Program-made: the position numbers and the translations under genes
In this document: piece after piece, positions 40,856 to 49,498 of the stretch
Layout: each line of letters opens with the position of its first letter
How positions within the stretch are numbered: position 1 is the first letter of the stretch
Assembly: GCA_035911135.1 (NCBI GenBank)
Contig: JAMHWD010000015.1
Span: 62,001 to 126,000 of the forward strand
DNA length: 64,000 nucleotides
Source: JAMHWD01 sp035911135
GTDB lineage: Bacteria; Pseudomonadota; Alphaproteobacteria; Micavibrionales; Micavibrionaceae
Direction of reading: 5' to 3'
Notes under the pieces: generated by a model
Told to the model about the DNA's origin: nothing
The model's input: the letters and a program-made list of their open reading frames with translations, nothing else
Database searches by the model: none

Positions 40856-41959
40856 TCAGACGTTAAACTTGAACAGGATTACATCCCCGTCATTTACCAC
40901 GTATTCCTTGCCTTCCTGACGGAGCTTGCCGGAATCCTTCGCGCCCTGCTCGCCCTTGCAGGCAACGTAATCGGCGAAGGCGATAACCTCGGCCTTGATG
41001 AAGCCCTTCTGGAAATCGGTATGGATGACGCCGGCAGCTTCCGGCGCCTTCGCGCCAACGGGGATCGTCCATGCCCGCGCTTCTTTCGGGCCAACGGTGA
41101 AATATGTTTGCAGCCCTAAAATCTTGTTTCCGGCGCGGATAATTTTATTCAGGCCCGGCTCGGACAGGGATAGCGTATCGAGAAATTCTTTCTTTTCCTC
41201 CATCGTACCCAGCTGCGCGATTTCGGCCTCGATGGCGGCGCTGATGATAACGCTTTCCGCGCCTTGGCTTTTCGCCATGGCCTCGACCTTTTTTGTCCAT
41301 TCATTGCCCGTGGCGGCTTCTTCTTCCGATACGTTGCAGACATACAAGATCGGCTTGGTGGTCATGAGCTGGAGCATGTTATAGAATTTCTTCTCGTCTT
41401 CATTCTCCGGCTTGACGGTGCGGCCAGCCTTTCCGGCCTCCAGCGCCGCCTTGATGCGTGTCATCAGGTCGTGCTGGATCTTTGCATCCTTATCGCCGCC
41501 CTTGGCCTTTTTAGCCACGTTATCGGCCTGCTTGGTGATGGATTCCATATCGGCCAGCATAAGCTCCGTCTCAATGATCTCGGCATCGCGCAAGGGATCA
41601 ACCGAACCTTCTACATGGGTGATATCACCGTTTTCAAAACAGCGCAGCACATGAATAATCGCATCTGTCTCGCGGATATTGGCCAGAAACTGGTTGCCCA
41701 GACCCTCACCCTTGGAAGCGCCTTTCACGAGGCCCGCAATATCCACGAATTCCAGCTGGGAGGGGATGATTTTCTGCGATTTGCCGATCTGCGCCAGCGC
41801 ATCAAGGCGCTCATCCGGGACAGCGACGATGCCTTTATTCGGCTCGATCGTGCAGAACGGAAAATTCGCCGCCTGCGCCGCTTGTGTGGCCGTCAAAGCG
41901 TTAAACAAGGTGGACTTGCCCACGTTTGGCAATCCGACAATACCGCAATTAAATCCCAT
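40856..41959 (-). CDS. ychF: Ribosome-associated P-loop ATPase/GTPase YchF (Obg family)
   Basis: A 367-residue OLA1/YchF protein. The N-terminal MGFNCGIVGLPNVGKSTL is the G1 P-loop, DIAGLVKGASKGEGLGN is G3, and the C-terminal TGS domain ends with YVVNDGDVILFKFNV. YchF prefers ATP and associates with ribosomes; roles in stress response are known. It is five bases downstream of pth, so the two form an operon with pth first. Confidence 0.96.
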   Translation of the reverse strand: MGFNCGIVGLPNVGKSTLFNALTATQAAQAANFPFCTIEPNKGIVAVPDERLDALAQIGKSQKIIPSQLEFVDIAGLVKGASKGEGLGNQFLANIRETDAIIHVLRCFENGDITHVEGSVDPLRDAEIIETELMLADMESITKQADNVAKKAKGGDKDAKIQHDLMTRIKAALEAGKAGRTVKPENEDEKKFYNMLQLMTTKPILYVCNVSEEEAATGNEWTKKVEAMAKSQGAESVIISAAIEAEIAQLGTMEEKKEFLDTLSLSEPGLNKIIRAGNKILGLQTYFTVGPKEARAWTIPVGAKAPEAAGVIHTDFQKGFIKAEVIAFADYVACKGEQGAKDSGKLRQEGKEYVVNDGDVILFKFNV

Positions 41960-41964
41960 GGTTT

Positions 41965-42612
41965 TTATTCCTTCTTCTCTTCAGCCGCTTCGGCGGGCTT
42001 TTTAATCTCTTTGATCTCTTTTGGCTTCTTGGGCGGGGCGAGATCCATCGCCACCTTGCTCATATAATCATTTTCACGGCCCTGCACAAGGTCAGGCGCG
42101 TATTTGGAAAGTGCGCCCAGCAAAGGCTCCAGCCAGTCCTGATCCGATTTGGCGAAATTGCCCAGCACATGGCCTGTCACGCGGTCCTTATGGCCGGGAT
42201 GGCCGATACCAATACGGATGCGGTGATAAGAAGCCGTGTTCAAATGCGCATCCAAAGATTTGAGGCCGTTATGCCCGGCATTGCCGCCGCCCAGCTTGTA
42301 ACGCGTCTTGCCGGGTTCCAGATCCAGCTCGTCGAAATAAACGAAAACCTGATTGGACGGAATTTTATAGAACTTGGCTGCCGCCGCGACGCTCTGGCCC
42401 GACAGGTTCATATAGGTCATAGGCTTAAGCAAAATGATTTTCGCCCCGCCAATGCGCCCTTCGGACAGATGGCCGCTGAATTTGGATTTCCACGCCGGGA
42501 AGCCATAGCCGTCATGAAGCGCATCAACAGCCATAAACCCGACATTATGCCGGTTTTTGGCATATTCATCGCCCGGATTGCCAAGGCCCACTATCAGGAA
42601 TGTTCCGTCCAT
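41965..42612 (-). CDS. pth: Peptidyl-tRNA hydrolase
   Basis: Pth frees tRNA from peptidyl-tRNA that drops off the ribosome. The 215-residue protein has VGLGNPGDEYAKNRHNVGFM (catalytic His in NRHNVGF), KPMTYMNLSGQSV and LGGGNAGHNGLKSLD with its conserved Asn/His. The C-terminal extension of about 25 residues is rich in Lys, Glu and Pro, ending AEEKKE, and is absent in Escherichia coli Pth. It lies just upstream of ychF and downstream of rplY, a common order in alphaproteobacteria. Confidence 0.96.
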   Translation of the reverse strand: MDGTFLIVGLGNPGDEYAKNRHNVGFMAVDALHDGYGFPAWKSKFSGHLSEGRIGGAKIILLKPMTYMNLSGQSVAAAAKFYKIPSNQVFVYFDELDLEPGKTRYKLGGGNAGHNGLKSLDAHLNTASYHRIRIGIGHPGHKDRVTGHVLGNFAKSDQDWLEPLLGALSKYAPDLVQGRENDYMSKVAMDLAPPKKPKEIKEIKKPAEAAEEKKE

Positions 42613-42634
42613 ATGCTTTCCCTACAAATGCAGA

Positions 42635-42652
42635 CCCCCGCTTTCGCGGGGG
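42635..42652. repeat. Half-element of the dispersed palindrome family
   Basis: CCCCCGC-TTTC-GCGGGGG is a perfect 7-base-pair hairpin in the rplY-pth gap. The same hairpin (in the complementary loop form) is half of copy C at 59671. There is no T-run after it, so it may be a remnant rather than a terminator. Confidence 0.7.
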
Positions 42653-42686
42653 GCGCAAAAAATGATTATAGCAGAAAATAAAAGAC

Positions 42687-43367
42687 TTACTTTTTCTTCT
42701 CTGCAGGCTTGGCCGCAGCAGCAGGAGCCGCACCGGCAGCAGGAGCCGCACCAGCAGCAGCCGCATCCGCAGCAGGAGCAACCGTCTCAGGCTCGTCCGC
42801 TGTTTTCGGCGCGATGATCGTGGCGATTGTAAAGTCGCGGTCTGCAATCGCGAATTTCGCGCCCTTAGGCAGCTTCGCGTTCGAGGACTTCACAGCATCA
42901 CCGATTTCCTTGCCGGCGATATCGACTTCGATCTCATCAGGAATATCAACGGCGTTACAGATAACTTCCACATCGTGACGTGTGATGTTCAGCGTACCTT
43001 TTTGGTTAATGCCAGGTGCCTTGTCCACGTTGATGATCTTCACAGGAACCATAACAGCGATTTTCGTGCTCGGCGATACGCGCAGGAAGTCGATATGCTC
43101 GACAACATCCGTCACCGGGTGCAGCTGGATATCACGGGCCAGCAGCAATTGCTTGGACCCGGCCAGATCCATGTCGCACAGGTTTGTGAACATGTGGCCC
43201 TTGCGGTATTCCACGTTGATTGTGTTTGAATTCAGCGAAATGAGCACAGGCTCTTTCTTGTCGCCGTAAATCACGGCTGGGATCTGACCTTCACGACGCA
43301 AAGAACGAGCTGCCCCCTTACCTGCTTGCTCTCTTTTCGCCGCTGTCAGTGCATAGTGCTTGGACAT
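42687..43367 (-). CDS. rplY: Ribosomal protein L25, long (Ctc) form
   Basis: This 226-residue protein binds 5S rRNA. The N-terminal L25 domain is KREQAGKGAARSLRREGQIPA and VIYGDKKEPVLISLN. The TL5-type C-terminal domain includes PGINQKGTLNITRHDVEVIC and VDIPDEIEVDIAGKEIG. The last 40 residues are Ala/Pro-rich with two AAGAAP-style repeats and end KPAEKKK. The long form is normal in alphaproteobacteria. It is first in the rplY-pth-ychF order. Confidence 0.95.
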   Translation of the reverse strand: MSKHYALTAAKREQAGKGAARSLRREGQIPAVIYGDKKEPVLISLNSNTINVEYRKGHMFTNLCDMDLAGSKQLLLARDIQLHPVTDVVEHIDFLRVSPSTKIAVMVPVKIINVDKAPGINQKGTLNITRHDVEVICNAVDIPDEIEVDIAGKEIGDAVKSSNAKLPKGAKFAIADRDFTIATIIAPKTADEPETVAPAADAAAAGAAPAAGAAPAAAAKPAEKKK

Positions 43368-43520
43368 AGCGTTTTCCTTCTAATGTTGTGGTCCGGCCTC
43401 CAGGGGTGCCGATACCTGTTTCAAGATGGGTGAGATAATCAAAAATCACTGCGAAACGCAAGGAAATATTAATGCCAGCCCGGCCTCTCAGCCTTATATA
43501 TTGTCATAATCAATATAAAA

Positions 43521-44189
43521 CTAGCGCGTCAGCCCAAACGCCTCGTCCAGATCTTCCTTGCTGCGCGTGGTATGGATGGGGAAAACAGGCTGGCCAAAGG
43601 AACGGCCCTTGATATGCAGCGTCCGGAACGCCCCTTGATCCTCAACACGTTTAACCGCATCAGCAGCAACAAAGGCGTGCCGCAGGAAAACAGTGGCCTT
43701 GCGGCCCCAATTCGGGCTTTCCGGCATATCGCCCTTATAATGGACCAAAAGCGTATCGGGTTCCTTCCCCGGCAGCCCATCCTGCAAAGCCTGCGTGAAC
43801 AAATTGCGCAGATACTCCCCGCGAGAGACAACGCTTTCGCCGTAAAATACTTCCTTGGGCATTTCATAGGAAAAAATCGTATCCACCGCTATAAAACCCG
43901 CAGCATCTTTAAAGACTTCATCGATATCCAGCCCAAATACAGGAACGCCCAATACCTGCCCAGGCTCGCTCATTCTTAATTTCAGGCCGAAACTTTGCGA
44001 GCCGCGCATGGCGCTCTCCTCGGCCAGAACAACATACTTGGCGAGATCCACACGGGGAACGGAAAAAACAGTAACGACCTCGGCCGGGGGCGTAGAATCC
44101 GGGTCAAAGGGGCTGGCGCCGTCTTTGGGTTCATGCAAGACAAGATCGGTGAGCGTAAAATTATCGCCCTCAACGGAGGCTTTGAACAT
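43521..44189 (-). CDS. Protein of unknown function, 222 residues
   Basis: No signal peptide or membrane segment. The protein is alpha/beta with segments such as VVTVFSVPRVDLAKYVVLAEE and FGLDIDEVFKDAAGFIAVDT, and a C-terminal region rich in Arg (FLRHAFVAADAVKRVEDQGA). I do not recognise the family. It runs in the same direction as prs, which ends 26 bases upstream, so it may be in the same transcript. An AT-rich stem (TATATTG/CAATATA) follows its stop. Confidence 0.6.
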   Translation of the reverse strand: MFKASVEGDNFTLTDLVLHEPKDGASPFDPDSTPPAEVVTVFSVPRVDLAKYVVLAEESAMRGSQSFGLKLRMSEPGQVLGVPVFGLDIDEVFKDAAGFIAVDTIFSYEMPKEVFYGESVVSRGEYLRNLFTQALQDGLPGKEPDTLLVHYKGDMPESPNWGRKATVFLRHAFVAADAVKRVEDQGAFRTLHIKGRSFGQPVFPIHTTRSKEDLDEAFGLTR

Positions 44190-44215
44190 GGTTACGATCT
44201 ATACCTCCCTAAATC

Positions 44216-45148
44216 TTACTTAAAAAGCGCGGAAATCGAGCGTTCTTCACTGATCCGAAGGGCCGCCTCACCCATGAGCGATGCCACGCAGAGCTGCTCA
44301 ACCTTGGGGGAAGCCTTCATGGACTCCGTTCCGGCAATAGAGTTGGTTATAACAAGCTTGTCCATCGGCGAGTCAGTTATCCGGGAAATCGCGCCGCCTG
44401 ACAAAACCCCATGCACCACATAGGCCTGAACCGATTTTGCGCCCTTTTCCATCAGCGCCACGGCGGCATTGCACAGCGTCCCGCCGGAATCCACAATATC
44501 ATCAACCAGAATGCAGACCTTGCCCTTCACATCCCCGATCACATGCATGACTTCGGACACGCCGGCCTGCTCGCGGCGCTTGTCGATAATGGCCAGATCC
44601 GCGTTGCAGCGCTTGGCCAGCGCGCGGGCGCGCACCACACCGCCCACATCCGGCGAGACGAAGCAGATCTCCTGCCCGGCGAATTCTTTCTCGATCTTGG
44701 GCACAAATACGGGCGCAGCCGTCAGGTTATCCACGGGGATATCGAAAAACCCTTGAATCTGGCCAGCGTGAAGCTCCATCGTCAAAACGCGGTCGGCGCC
44801 GGCGGCTGTGATCAGATTGGCGACCAACTTGGCCGAAATAGGTGTTCTGCCGCCTGTCTTGCGGTCCTGGCGGGCATAGCCGAAATAAGGGATCACGGCG
44901 GTAATACGGCGGGCCGATCCACGGCGCATCGCATCAATCGCGATCAGCAGTTCCATCAAATGGTCATTGGCGGGATAAGAGGTGGACTGGATGAAAAAAC
45001 AGTCCTCGCCGCGGATATTCTCCATGATCTCGACAAAGACTTCCATGTCAGAGAAGCGCTTGACGGTGGCCTGCGTCAGCGGCACATCCAGATAATCGGC
45101 AATGGCTTGCGCCAGTTGAGGGTTGGAATTGCCCGCGATCAGTTTCAT
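44216..45148 (-). CDS. prs: Ribose-phosphate pyrophosphokinase
   Basis: PRPP synthase makes 5-phosphoribosyl diphosphate from ribose 5-phosphate and ATP, feeding nucleotide, histidine and tryptophan synthesis. The 310-residue enzyme has the class I motifs: RGEDCFFIQSTSYPAND, the flexible-loop and ATP-binding region IPYFGYARQDRKTGGRTPIS, and the PRPP-binding loop ILVDDIVDSGGTL. AAGGG lies 6 bases before the ATG. The upstream gap of 71 bases should contain its promoter. Confidence 0.97.
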   Translation of the reverse strand: MKLIAGNSNPQLAQAIADYLDVPLTQATVKRFSDMEVFVEIMENIRGEDCFFIQSTSYPANDHLMELLIAIDAMRRGSARRITAVIPYFGYARQDRKTGGRTPISAKLVANLITAAGADRVLTMELHAGQIQGFFDIPVDNLTAAPVFVPKIEKEFAGQEICFVSPDVGGVVRARALAKRCNADLAIIDKRREQAGVSEVMHVIGDVKGKVCILVDDIVDSGGTLCNAAVALMEKGAKSVQAYVVHGVLSGGAISRITDSPMDKLVITNSIAGTESMKASPKVEQLCVASLMGEAALRISEERSISALFK

Positions 45149-45219
45149 GGTGGCCCTTTTTTATTGAATTTGGCCGCACTATAAAAAAGGTTGCCCTGAT
45201 ACGTCAATCATAATCGCCT

Positions 45220-46002
45220 TCAGCGGATAACAATCGCCGATAATTGGCGGCCATAGTCAGGTTCCTTGCGGTGGGTGGTCCGGCGATAGCTGAAGAAATC
45301 CTCCTCGTTATAAAACGTATCCAGATCCTTGATATAAACCCGGCTCACCCCGGCCCGCGCCAGTCTTGCCGCGCAATACCCGGCCAGATCGAACATCAGA
45401 TGCCCCTCGCGCCTTCCGGCCATGAAGAAACGCTCGTTTTCTTCGCTCTCGGCCATGAACGGCGCAATAAAACCTTCTGATACCTCATACGAAGCCGCGC
45501 CGATGCAGGGGCCGATACAGGCCTTGATCGAAGCCGGAACCGCGCCCAGCTCCTTCATACGGGCAATGGTAGAATCCAAAATACCGCCAACTGCGCCCTT
45601 CCACCCGGCATGAGCCGCGCCAATTACCGGCGATCCATCCTCTTTCTGGCCGCTGAACAGAACAGGCGCGCAATCGGCCGTCAATATCCCCAGCGCCAGC
45701 CCCGGCACATCCGTCACATGGGCATCGGCCTTGGGGCGCTCGGAATCCGAAGGCGGAACACGGGCAATCAGGCATGTATCGCCATGCACCTGATATAATG
45801 TCAGGATACGGCCAGCCGGAACGCCCAGCACCTTGCCAATGGCCTCGTAGTTTTTCTGGACGTTTTCCGGCTCGTCATCCGATCCGCGCCCGCAATTCAG
45901 GGAATTGTATATCCCATGGCTTACGCCGCCATTGCGGCTGAAAAATGCGTGAAAAACAGGGCCCTTGTCATTATCCGTGAAATGCCCTTCGGTGAAATAC
46001 AT
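45220..46002 (-). CDS. pgeF: Peptidoglycan editing factor PgeF (YfiH/laccase-domain family)
   Basis: PgeF removes wrong L-serine from peptidoglycan precursors. The 260-residue protein shows the family signature FHAFFSRNGGVSHGIYNSLN, then LYQVHGDT, then LGILTADCAPVLF, then IGAAHAGWKGAVGGI, with the Cys/His residues that bind metal, and RRTTHRKEPDYGRQLSAIVI at the end. The open frame starts at 46038, overlapping the methyltransferase gene; ATG 46002, with AGGA about 10 bases upstream, leaves a 4-base gap and is preferred. Confidence 0.93.
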   Translation of the reverse strand: MYFTEGHFTDNDKGPVFHAFFSRNGGVSHGIYNSLNCGRGSDDEPENVQKNYEAIGKVLGVPAGRILTLYQVHGDTCLIARVPPSDSERPKADAHVTDVPGLALGILTADCAPVLFSGQKEDGSPVIGAAHAGWKGAVGGILDSTIARMKELGAVPASIKACIGPCIGAASYEVSEGFIAPFMAESEENERFFMAGRREGHLMFDLAGYCAARLARAGVSRVYIKDLDTFYNEEDFFSYRRTTHRKEPDYGRQLSAIVIR

Positions 46003-46006
46003 ATCA

Positions 46007-47146
46007 TTAAAATCCTGCCATGCCGGCGCCAGGTCCATTGTAAACTCCTAATACCTTAAATAATGTTCCCATTTGATCCGAAGACATCAAACGATGCAAG
46101 GCGTTTTCAATATCGCTAACCTGCTTGGGGCTGGCATTGCGGCGCAGGGATTGCGCGCGCACATCAATGCCCATATTACGCAGGAATTGCCCTTGCGTTG
46201 CCAGGCGCATTATCTCAATCCCCGCATTTTCCGCCGCCGCCCTTAACGGCGTAAAATCGACATGCGCGGTCAGATCAGCCTGCCCGACATGCGTCAGCGG
46301 ATCACAAGGCTTATGCCGGTATAGCGCCTGCAGCGTATCACCCGCCGCCGGGCCTTCATACCCGTAATCAATCACCAGCGCAGCGCCGGTATTCTTACTG
46401 ATATGCCGGAATAAATGCCTGGCGATATCCTGCGCGGCCTCGCATGTTTCAATGATTGCGCCTTCGGGCAGAACAGGGAAATCCTTGCGTTTTTGTAATG
46501 GAATATCCGTCCACACCAACCCGTCATCACACGCTTCATGCGTGTGATCCACCCGTCCTCCTGAGCCTTGGCGAAGGGGGATTGATTGCACGGACAAGCC
46601 GTGCAATGACGCAGTGGTGATGGCACGTTCTTTCCATTCCAGCCTTTGCCGTGTATATTGCCGGATGGGCAGCGCATCAAAAAATTCATTGGCCACACAC
46701 AAGACCGGCAAACCGGGCGGCAACTTGTTTAAATCCTCGATCCAGCGCACATCGTAATCTTCCAGCGCATCAGCCTGCTTGTCTTTCAGAACCGGGCTGA
46801 TTTCCATCAGATAGATATGTGCCGCCTTGTGAAATCCCGGCACTGATTTTGTCCCGCGCATCAGATCCGCCATTAACGTGCCGCGCCCCGGACCGCATTC
46901 CAACAGCGCAAAAGATGACGGGCTGCCCAGCCTCTGCCAGCAGAGCGCCATCCACACGCCGATCATCTCACCAAACATCTGGGAAATTTCCGGGGCTGTT
47001 GTAAAATCACCCGCCGCGCCGAACGGATCGCGCGTCATGTAATAGCCCCCTTGCGGATCGGCCAGCGCAATTTCCATGAATTCATGCACCCCTATGGGGC
47101 CGCCTTTGCGGATTGTATCTTGAATAATCTCCGCCGCCCGGCTCAT
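46007..47146 (-). CDS. SAM-dependent methyltransferase of the NDUFAF7/MidA family, with a repeat-derived insertion
   Basis: A 379-residue protein. Motif I LLECGPGRGTLMADLMR binds SAM; IYLMEISPVL and LCVANEFFDALPIRQY match the fold of NDUFAF7, the mitochondrial arginine methyltransferase for complex I, whose bacterial relatives are poorly studied. Residues about 179-208 are encoded by a 90-base palindromic repeat read in frame (part reads HGLSVQSIPLRQGSGGRVD). This adds 30 residues to a surface region. The start ATG 47146 overlaps the lgt stop by four bases (ATGA); the open frame reaches 47218 inside lgt. Confidence 0.88.
   Translation of the reverse strand: MSRAAEIIQDTIRKGGPIGVHEFMEIALADPQGGYYMTRDPFGAAGDFTTAPEISQMFGEMIGVWMALCWQRLGSPSSFALLECGPGRGTLMADLMRGTKSVPGFHKAAHIYLMEISPVLKDKQADALEDYDVRWIEDLNKLPPGLPVLCVANEFFDALPIRQYTRQRLEWKERAITTASLHGLSVQSIPLRQGSGGRVDHTHEACDDGLVWTDIPLQKRKDFPVLPEGAIIETCEAAQDIARHLFRHISKNTGAALVIDYGYEGPAAGDTLQALYRHKPCDPLTHVGQADLTAHVDFTPLRAAAENAGIEIMRLATQGQFLRNMGIDVRAQSLRRNASPKQVSDIENALHRLMSSDQMGTLFKVLGVYNGPGAGMAGF
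46522..46611. repeat. Dispersed palindromic repeat, copy B, inside a coding region
   Basis: A 90-base element with ends CGTCAT and ATGACG, as in copy A. It has a hairpin ATCACACGC/GCGTGTGAT, a central CCTT-GGCG-AAGG stem, and a second hairpin ATTGCACGG/CCGTGCAAT. Its length is a multiple of three and it keeps the methyltransferase frame open. The orientation is inverted relative to copy A. Confidence 0.85.
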
Positions 47147-47949
47147 GACAAGGCCGCGGCGCGCCGCCTGCCCGCAAAAACCATGAGCGCAACACCGCCC
47201 AGCAGCATCGGCACGCATAAAATCTGGCCCATCGTCACGAAACCGCCAATCATCCCGATCTGCAAATCAGGTTCGCGGAAGAATTCGACAAAGCCTCGGC
47301 TCAAGGCATAACCCGCCAGAAACACGCCGGATAAAAATCCTTCGCGGCCTCGAATATTTTCCCGGCGCGAGAGGAAAAACATCACCGCAAAAAGCAGCAA
47401 GCCTTCCAGCGCGGCCTCATATAGTTGGCTGGGATGGCGGGGCATTTCGCTGCCATCCGGGAAGACAACGCCCCATGGCATATTGGTTGTGCGGCCAAAC
47501 AGCTCGCCATTCACAAAATTGGCAAGGCGCCCGAAAAACAGGCCAATCGGCGCCACCACAGCCAGCATATCGGCAAGGCGCAGAACCGGAATACCGCGAT
47601 AACGGCAAAAGATCAGCAAGGAGCCCATCACACCCAATATCCCGCCATGAAAGGACATACCCCCATGCCAGATACGGGCAATCTCCAGCGGGTCCGCCAT
47701 GTACAGCTCGAACTGGTAAAACAGCACATACCCCAAGCGCCCGCCGACAATCACCCCCAATATCGCCCAGGGCAGAAAATCATCGACATCATTCTTGTTG
47801 GGGCGTTTCTCGCCATCCAGCCCTGCCAGATACAGGCAGTATTTCCAGCCCAGAATAAACCCGGCAATATACGCCAGCGCGTACCAGCGCACCGGGATCG
47901 GCCCCAGATAAACGGCCACAGGATCAATATTGGGAAAGTCAAATGCCAT
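47143..47949 (-). CDS. lgt: Prolipoprotein diacylglyceryl transferase
   Basis: Lgt puts a diacylglyceryl group on the lipobox cysteine, the first step of lipoprotein maturation. The 268-residue membrane protein shows GRLGYVLFYQFELYMADP, then HGGMSFHGGILGVMGSLL, then GRLANFVNGELFGRTTNMPW, the signature with the catalytic Arg and Asn, and HPSQLYEA. It has seven predicted transmembrane helices. Substrates in the window include the lipoproteins at 19875 and 22325. Its stop overlaps the methyltransferase start by four bases. Confidence 0.97.
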   Translation of the reverse strand: MAFDFPNIDPVAVYLGPIPVRWYALAYIAGFILGWKYCLYLAGLDGEKRPNKNDVDDFLPWAILGVIVGGRLGYVLFYQFELYMADPLEIARIWHGGMSFHGGILGVMGSLLIFCRYRGIPVLRLADMLAVVAPIGLFFGRLANFVNGELFGRTTNMPWGVVFPDGSEMPRHPSQLYEAALEGLLLFAVMFFLSRRENIRGREGFLSGVFLAGYALSRGFVEFFREPDLQIGMIGGFVTMGQILCVPMLLGGVALMVFAGRRRAAALS

Positions 47950-47970
47950 GGAATCTAAAAAACAAAAGCC

Positions 47971-48972
47971 TTAACGGTATTTATCTTCCTTGCTCAGGTA
48001 ATTCTCAACATATGCCTTGATGCCATCCTCAACCGAGGTAAAGGGCTTGTCATATCCCGCCTTACGCAATTTACCAATCTCGGCCTGCGTAAAATACTGG
48101 TATTTATCACGAAGCCCTTCGGGCATGTCGGTATAGGTAATCTTGGCAGGCTTGCCGCAAGCCTTGAACATGGCGGCGGCCAGATCATTAAAGCTGCGCC
48201 CTTCGCCCGTTCCCAGATTAAACAACCCGCTGATATCCTTGTGCTTGTAAAACCAGACCATGACATCAACGACATCGCCGACCCAGATAAAATCGCGCAC
48301 CTGCCCGCCATCGGGATATTTCTTGTTGTATGATTTGAACAACCGCGCCGACGCCCCGGCCGAGGCCTGAGGGTATAGTTTTGAGGCCACGCTCATATTC
48401 TCGCCCTTGTGATATTCATTCGGGCCATACACATTAAAGAAACGCAGGCCAACCCATTGCGGCGGCAGGGGTTCTTTTTTCTCTTTGGAATGCACCAGAC
48501 GCGCCACGCGGCGATCGAATGTATTTTTCGACCATCCATAAGAATTAAGCGGCTTTAATTTCGCCAGCGCTTCGGGCGAATCATCATCATGAAATCCTGT
48601 CTCGGAATCTCCGCCGCCATAAACGGAATAGGACGAAGCATAAACGAATCGCTTCTTGTTCTGCGCGCACCACTTCCAAAGCTCGCGGGAGAGCACAAAG
48701 TTATTCGTGATCATCAGATCCGAATCCTTCTCAATCGTCGATGACACCGCGCCCAAATGGTAAACAATCTCGATCTCGGCGGCGTTCTGCTCCAGAAAGG
48801 CAAACAGGTTATCGGGCGTAACAAAATCCCTGATTTCGCGCTTGGCGATATTGCGCCATTTATCATCATCCCCCAGCGTATCGCAAATAACGATATCGCT
48901 CAGGCCCTCAGCCTCCAGCCCTGCCACCAGATTGGACCCGATAAATCCCGCGCCGCCCGTTACAACAATCAT
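47971..48972 (-). CDS. hldD: ADP-glyceromanno-heptose 6-epimerase
   Basis: HldD converts ADP-D-glycero- to ADP-L-glycero-manno-heptose for LPS inner core. The 333-residue short-chain dehydrogenase/reductase-type enzyme has the NADP-binding GGAGFIGSNLV, YGWSKNTFDRRV (catalytic Tyr and Lys), and GLRFFNVYGPNEYHKG, a family signature. It starts at ATG 48972, with AGGA 9 bases upstream; an in-frame TTG at 48978 is a less likely start. It implies heptose-containing LPS. It lies just upstream of lgt (21-base gap). Confidence 0.94.
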   Translation of the reverse strand: MIVVTGGAGFIGSNLVAGLEAEGLSDIVICDTLGDDDKWRNIAKREIRDFVTPDNLFAFLEQNAAEIEIVYHLGAVSSTIEKDSDLMITNNFVLSRELWKWCAQNKKRFVYASSYSVYGGGDSETGFHDDDSPEALAKLKPLNSYGWSKNTFDRRVARLVHSKEKKEPLPPQWVGLRFFNVYGPNEYHKGENMSVASKLYPQASAGASARLFKSYNKKYPDGGQVRDFIWVGDVVDVMVWFYKHKDISGLFNLGTGEGRSFNDLAAAMFKACGKPAKITYTDMPEGLRDKYQYFTQAEIGKLRKAGYDKPFTSVEDGIKAYVENYLSKEDKYR

Positions 48973-49162
48973 GCTCAATTTCCTATAATATTAAACCTGC
49001 CGATTTTGAATTTTCCCTCAAGCCGCCAGCAATTCCAAGGCGTAATTAAAACTATTCACACAAATCAATATGGGCTGGAACATATAAATCTTGTGGGCGT
49101 TTTTAAACCCATGCTAATGAATCGCCTTCATTACACACATACACGCAACGCGAGCAACAGCC
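48973..49162. other. Divergent promoter region between hldD and ubiK
   Basis: These 190 bases contain both promoters of the leftward hldD group and the rightward ubiK group. They are AT-rich (TATAATATTAAA near 48985) but I could not identify paired boxes with confidence. No repeat or RNA gene was recognised. Confidence 0.35.
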
Positions 49163-49498
49163 ATGGTTAATCGTGAAAAATTTCTGGATGATGCCGCCCG
49201 CCTTGCCGGCGGCGCGATGGGCGTCATGAATTCAATGCGCGACCAGATCCGCAATGAGATCAAATCCCGCATGGATGAGATGGCCCTGAAATTCGACCTC
49301 GTGCCGCGCGCGGAATTTGAACGCCTTGAGGCTGGACTGCAAAAAGCCAGGCTCGAACAGGAAGCCTTGAAGAAGCGTCTTGATGCACTGGAAGGTAAAA
49401 AGCCAGCCGCCACCAAGCCAGCCGCTAAAAAACCGGCCAAGGCAAAGCCTCCGGTAAAGGCAAAAAAGACATCCAAAAAGAAGGCCTCAAAGAAATGA
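49163..49498 (+). CDS. ubiK: Ubiquinone biosynthesis accessory factor UbiK (BMFP domain)
   Basis: This 111-residue protein has the BMFP-domain pattern: FLDDAARLAGGAMGVMNSMR, then RNEIKSRMDEMALKFDLVP, then AEFERLEAGLQKARLEQEAL, a predicted coiled coil at about 45-75. UbiK trimers help the late ubiquinone hydroxylases. The C-terminal 35 residues are nearly pure Lys/Ala/Pro (KPAATKPAAKKPAKAKPP), a tail common in these families. Its ATGA overlaps the start of the next gene by four bases. Confidence 0.88.
   Translation: MVNREKFLDDAARLAGGAMGVMNSMRDQIRNEIKSRMDEMALKFDLVPRAEFERLEAGLQKARLEQEALKKRLDALEGKKPAATKPAAKKPAKAKPPVKAKKTSKKKASKK

Noticed and set aside
42635..42652. Rho-independent terminator of rplY
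   Set aside because: The hairpin is perfect but has no T-run on the minus strand, and its sequence matches the dispersed repeat family.
46061..46521. Frameshift or pseudogene in the methyltransferase because of the repeat
   Set aside because: The frame stays open through and after the 90-base repeat, with the rest of the fold present, so it looks intact.
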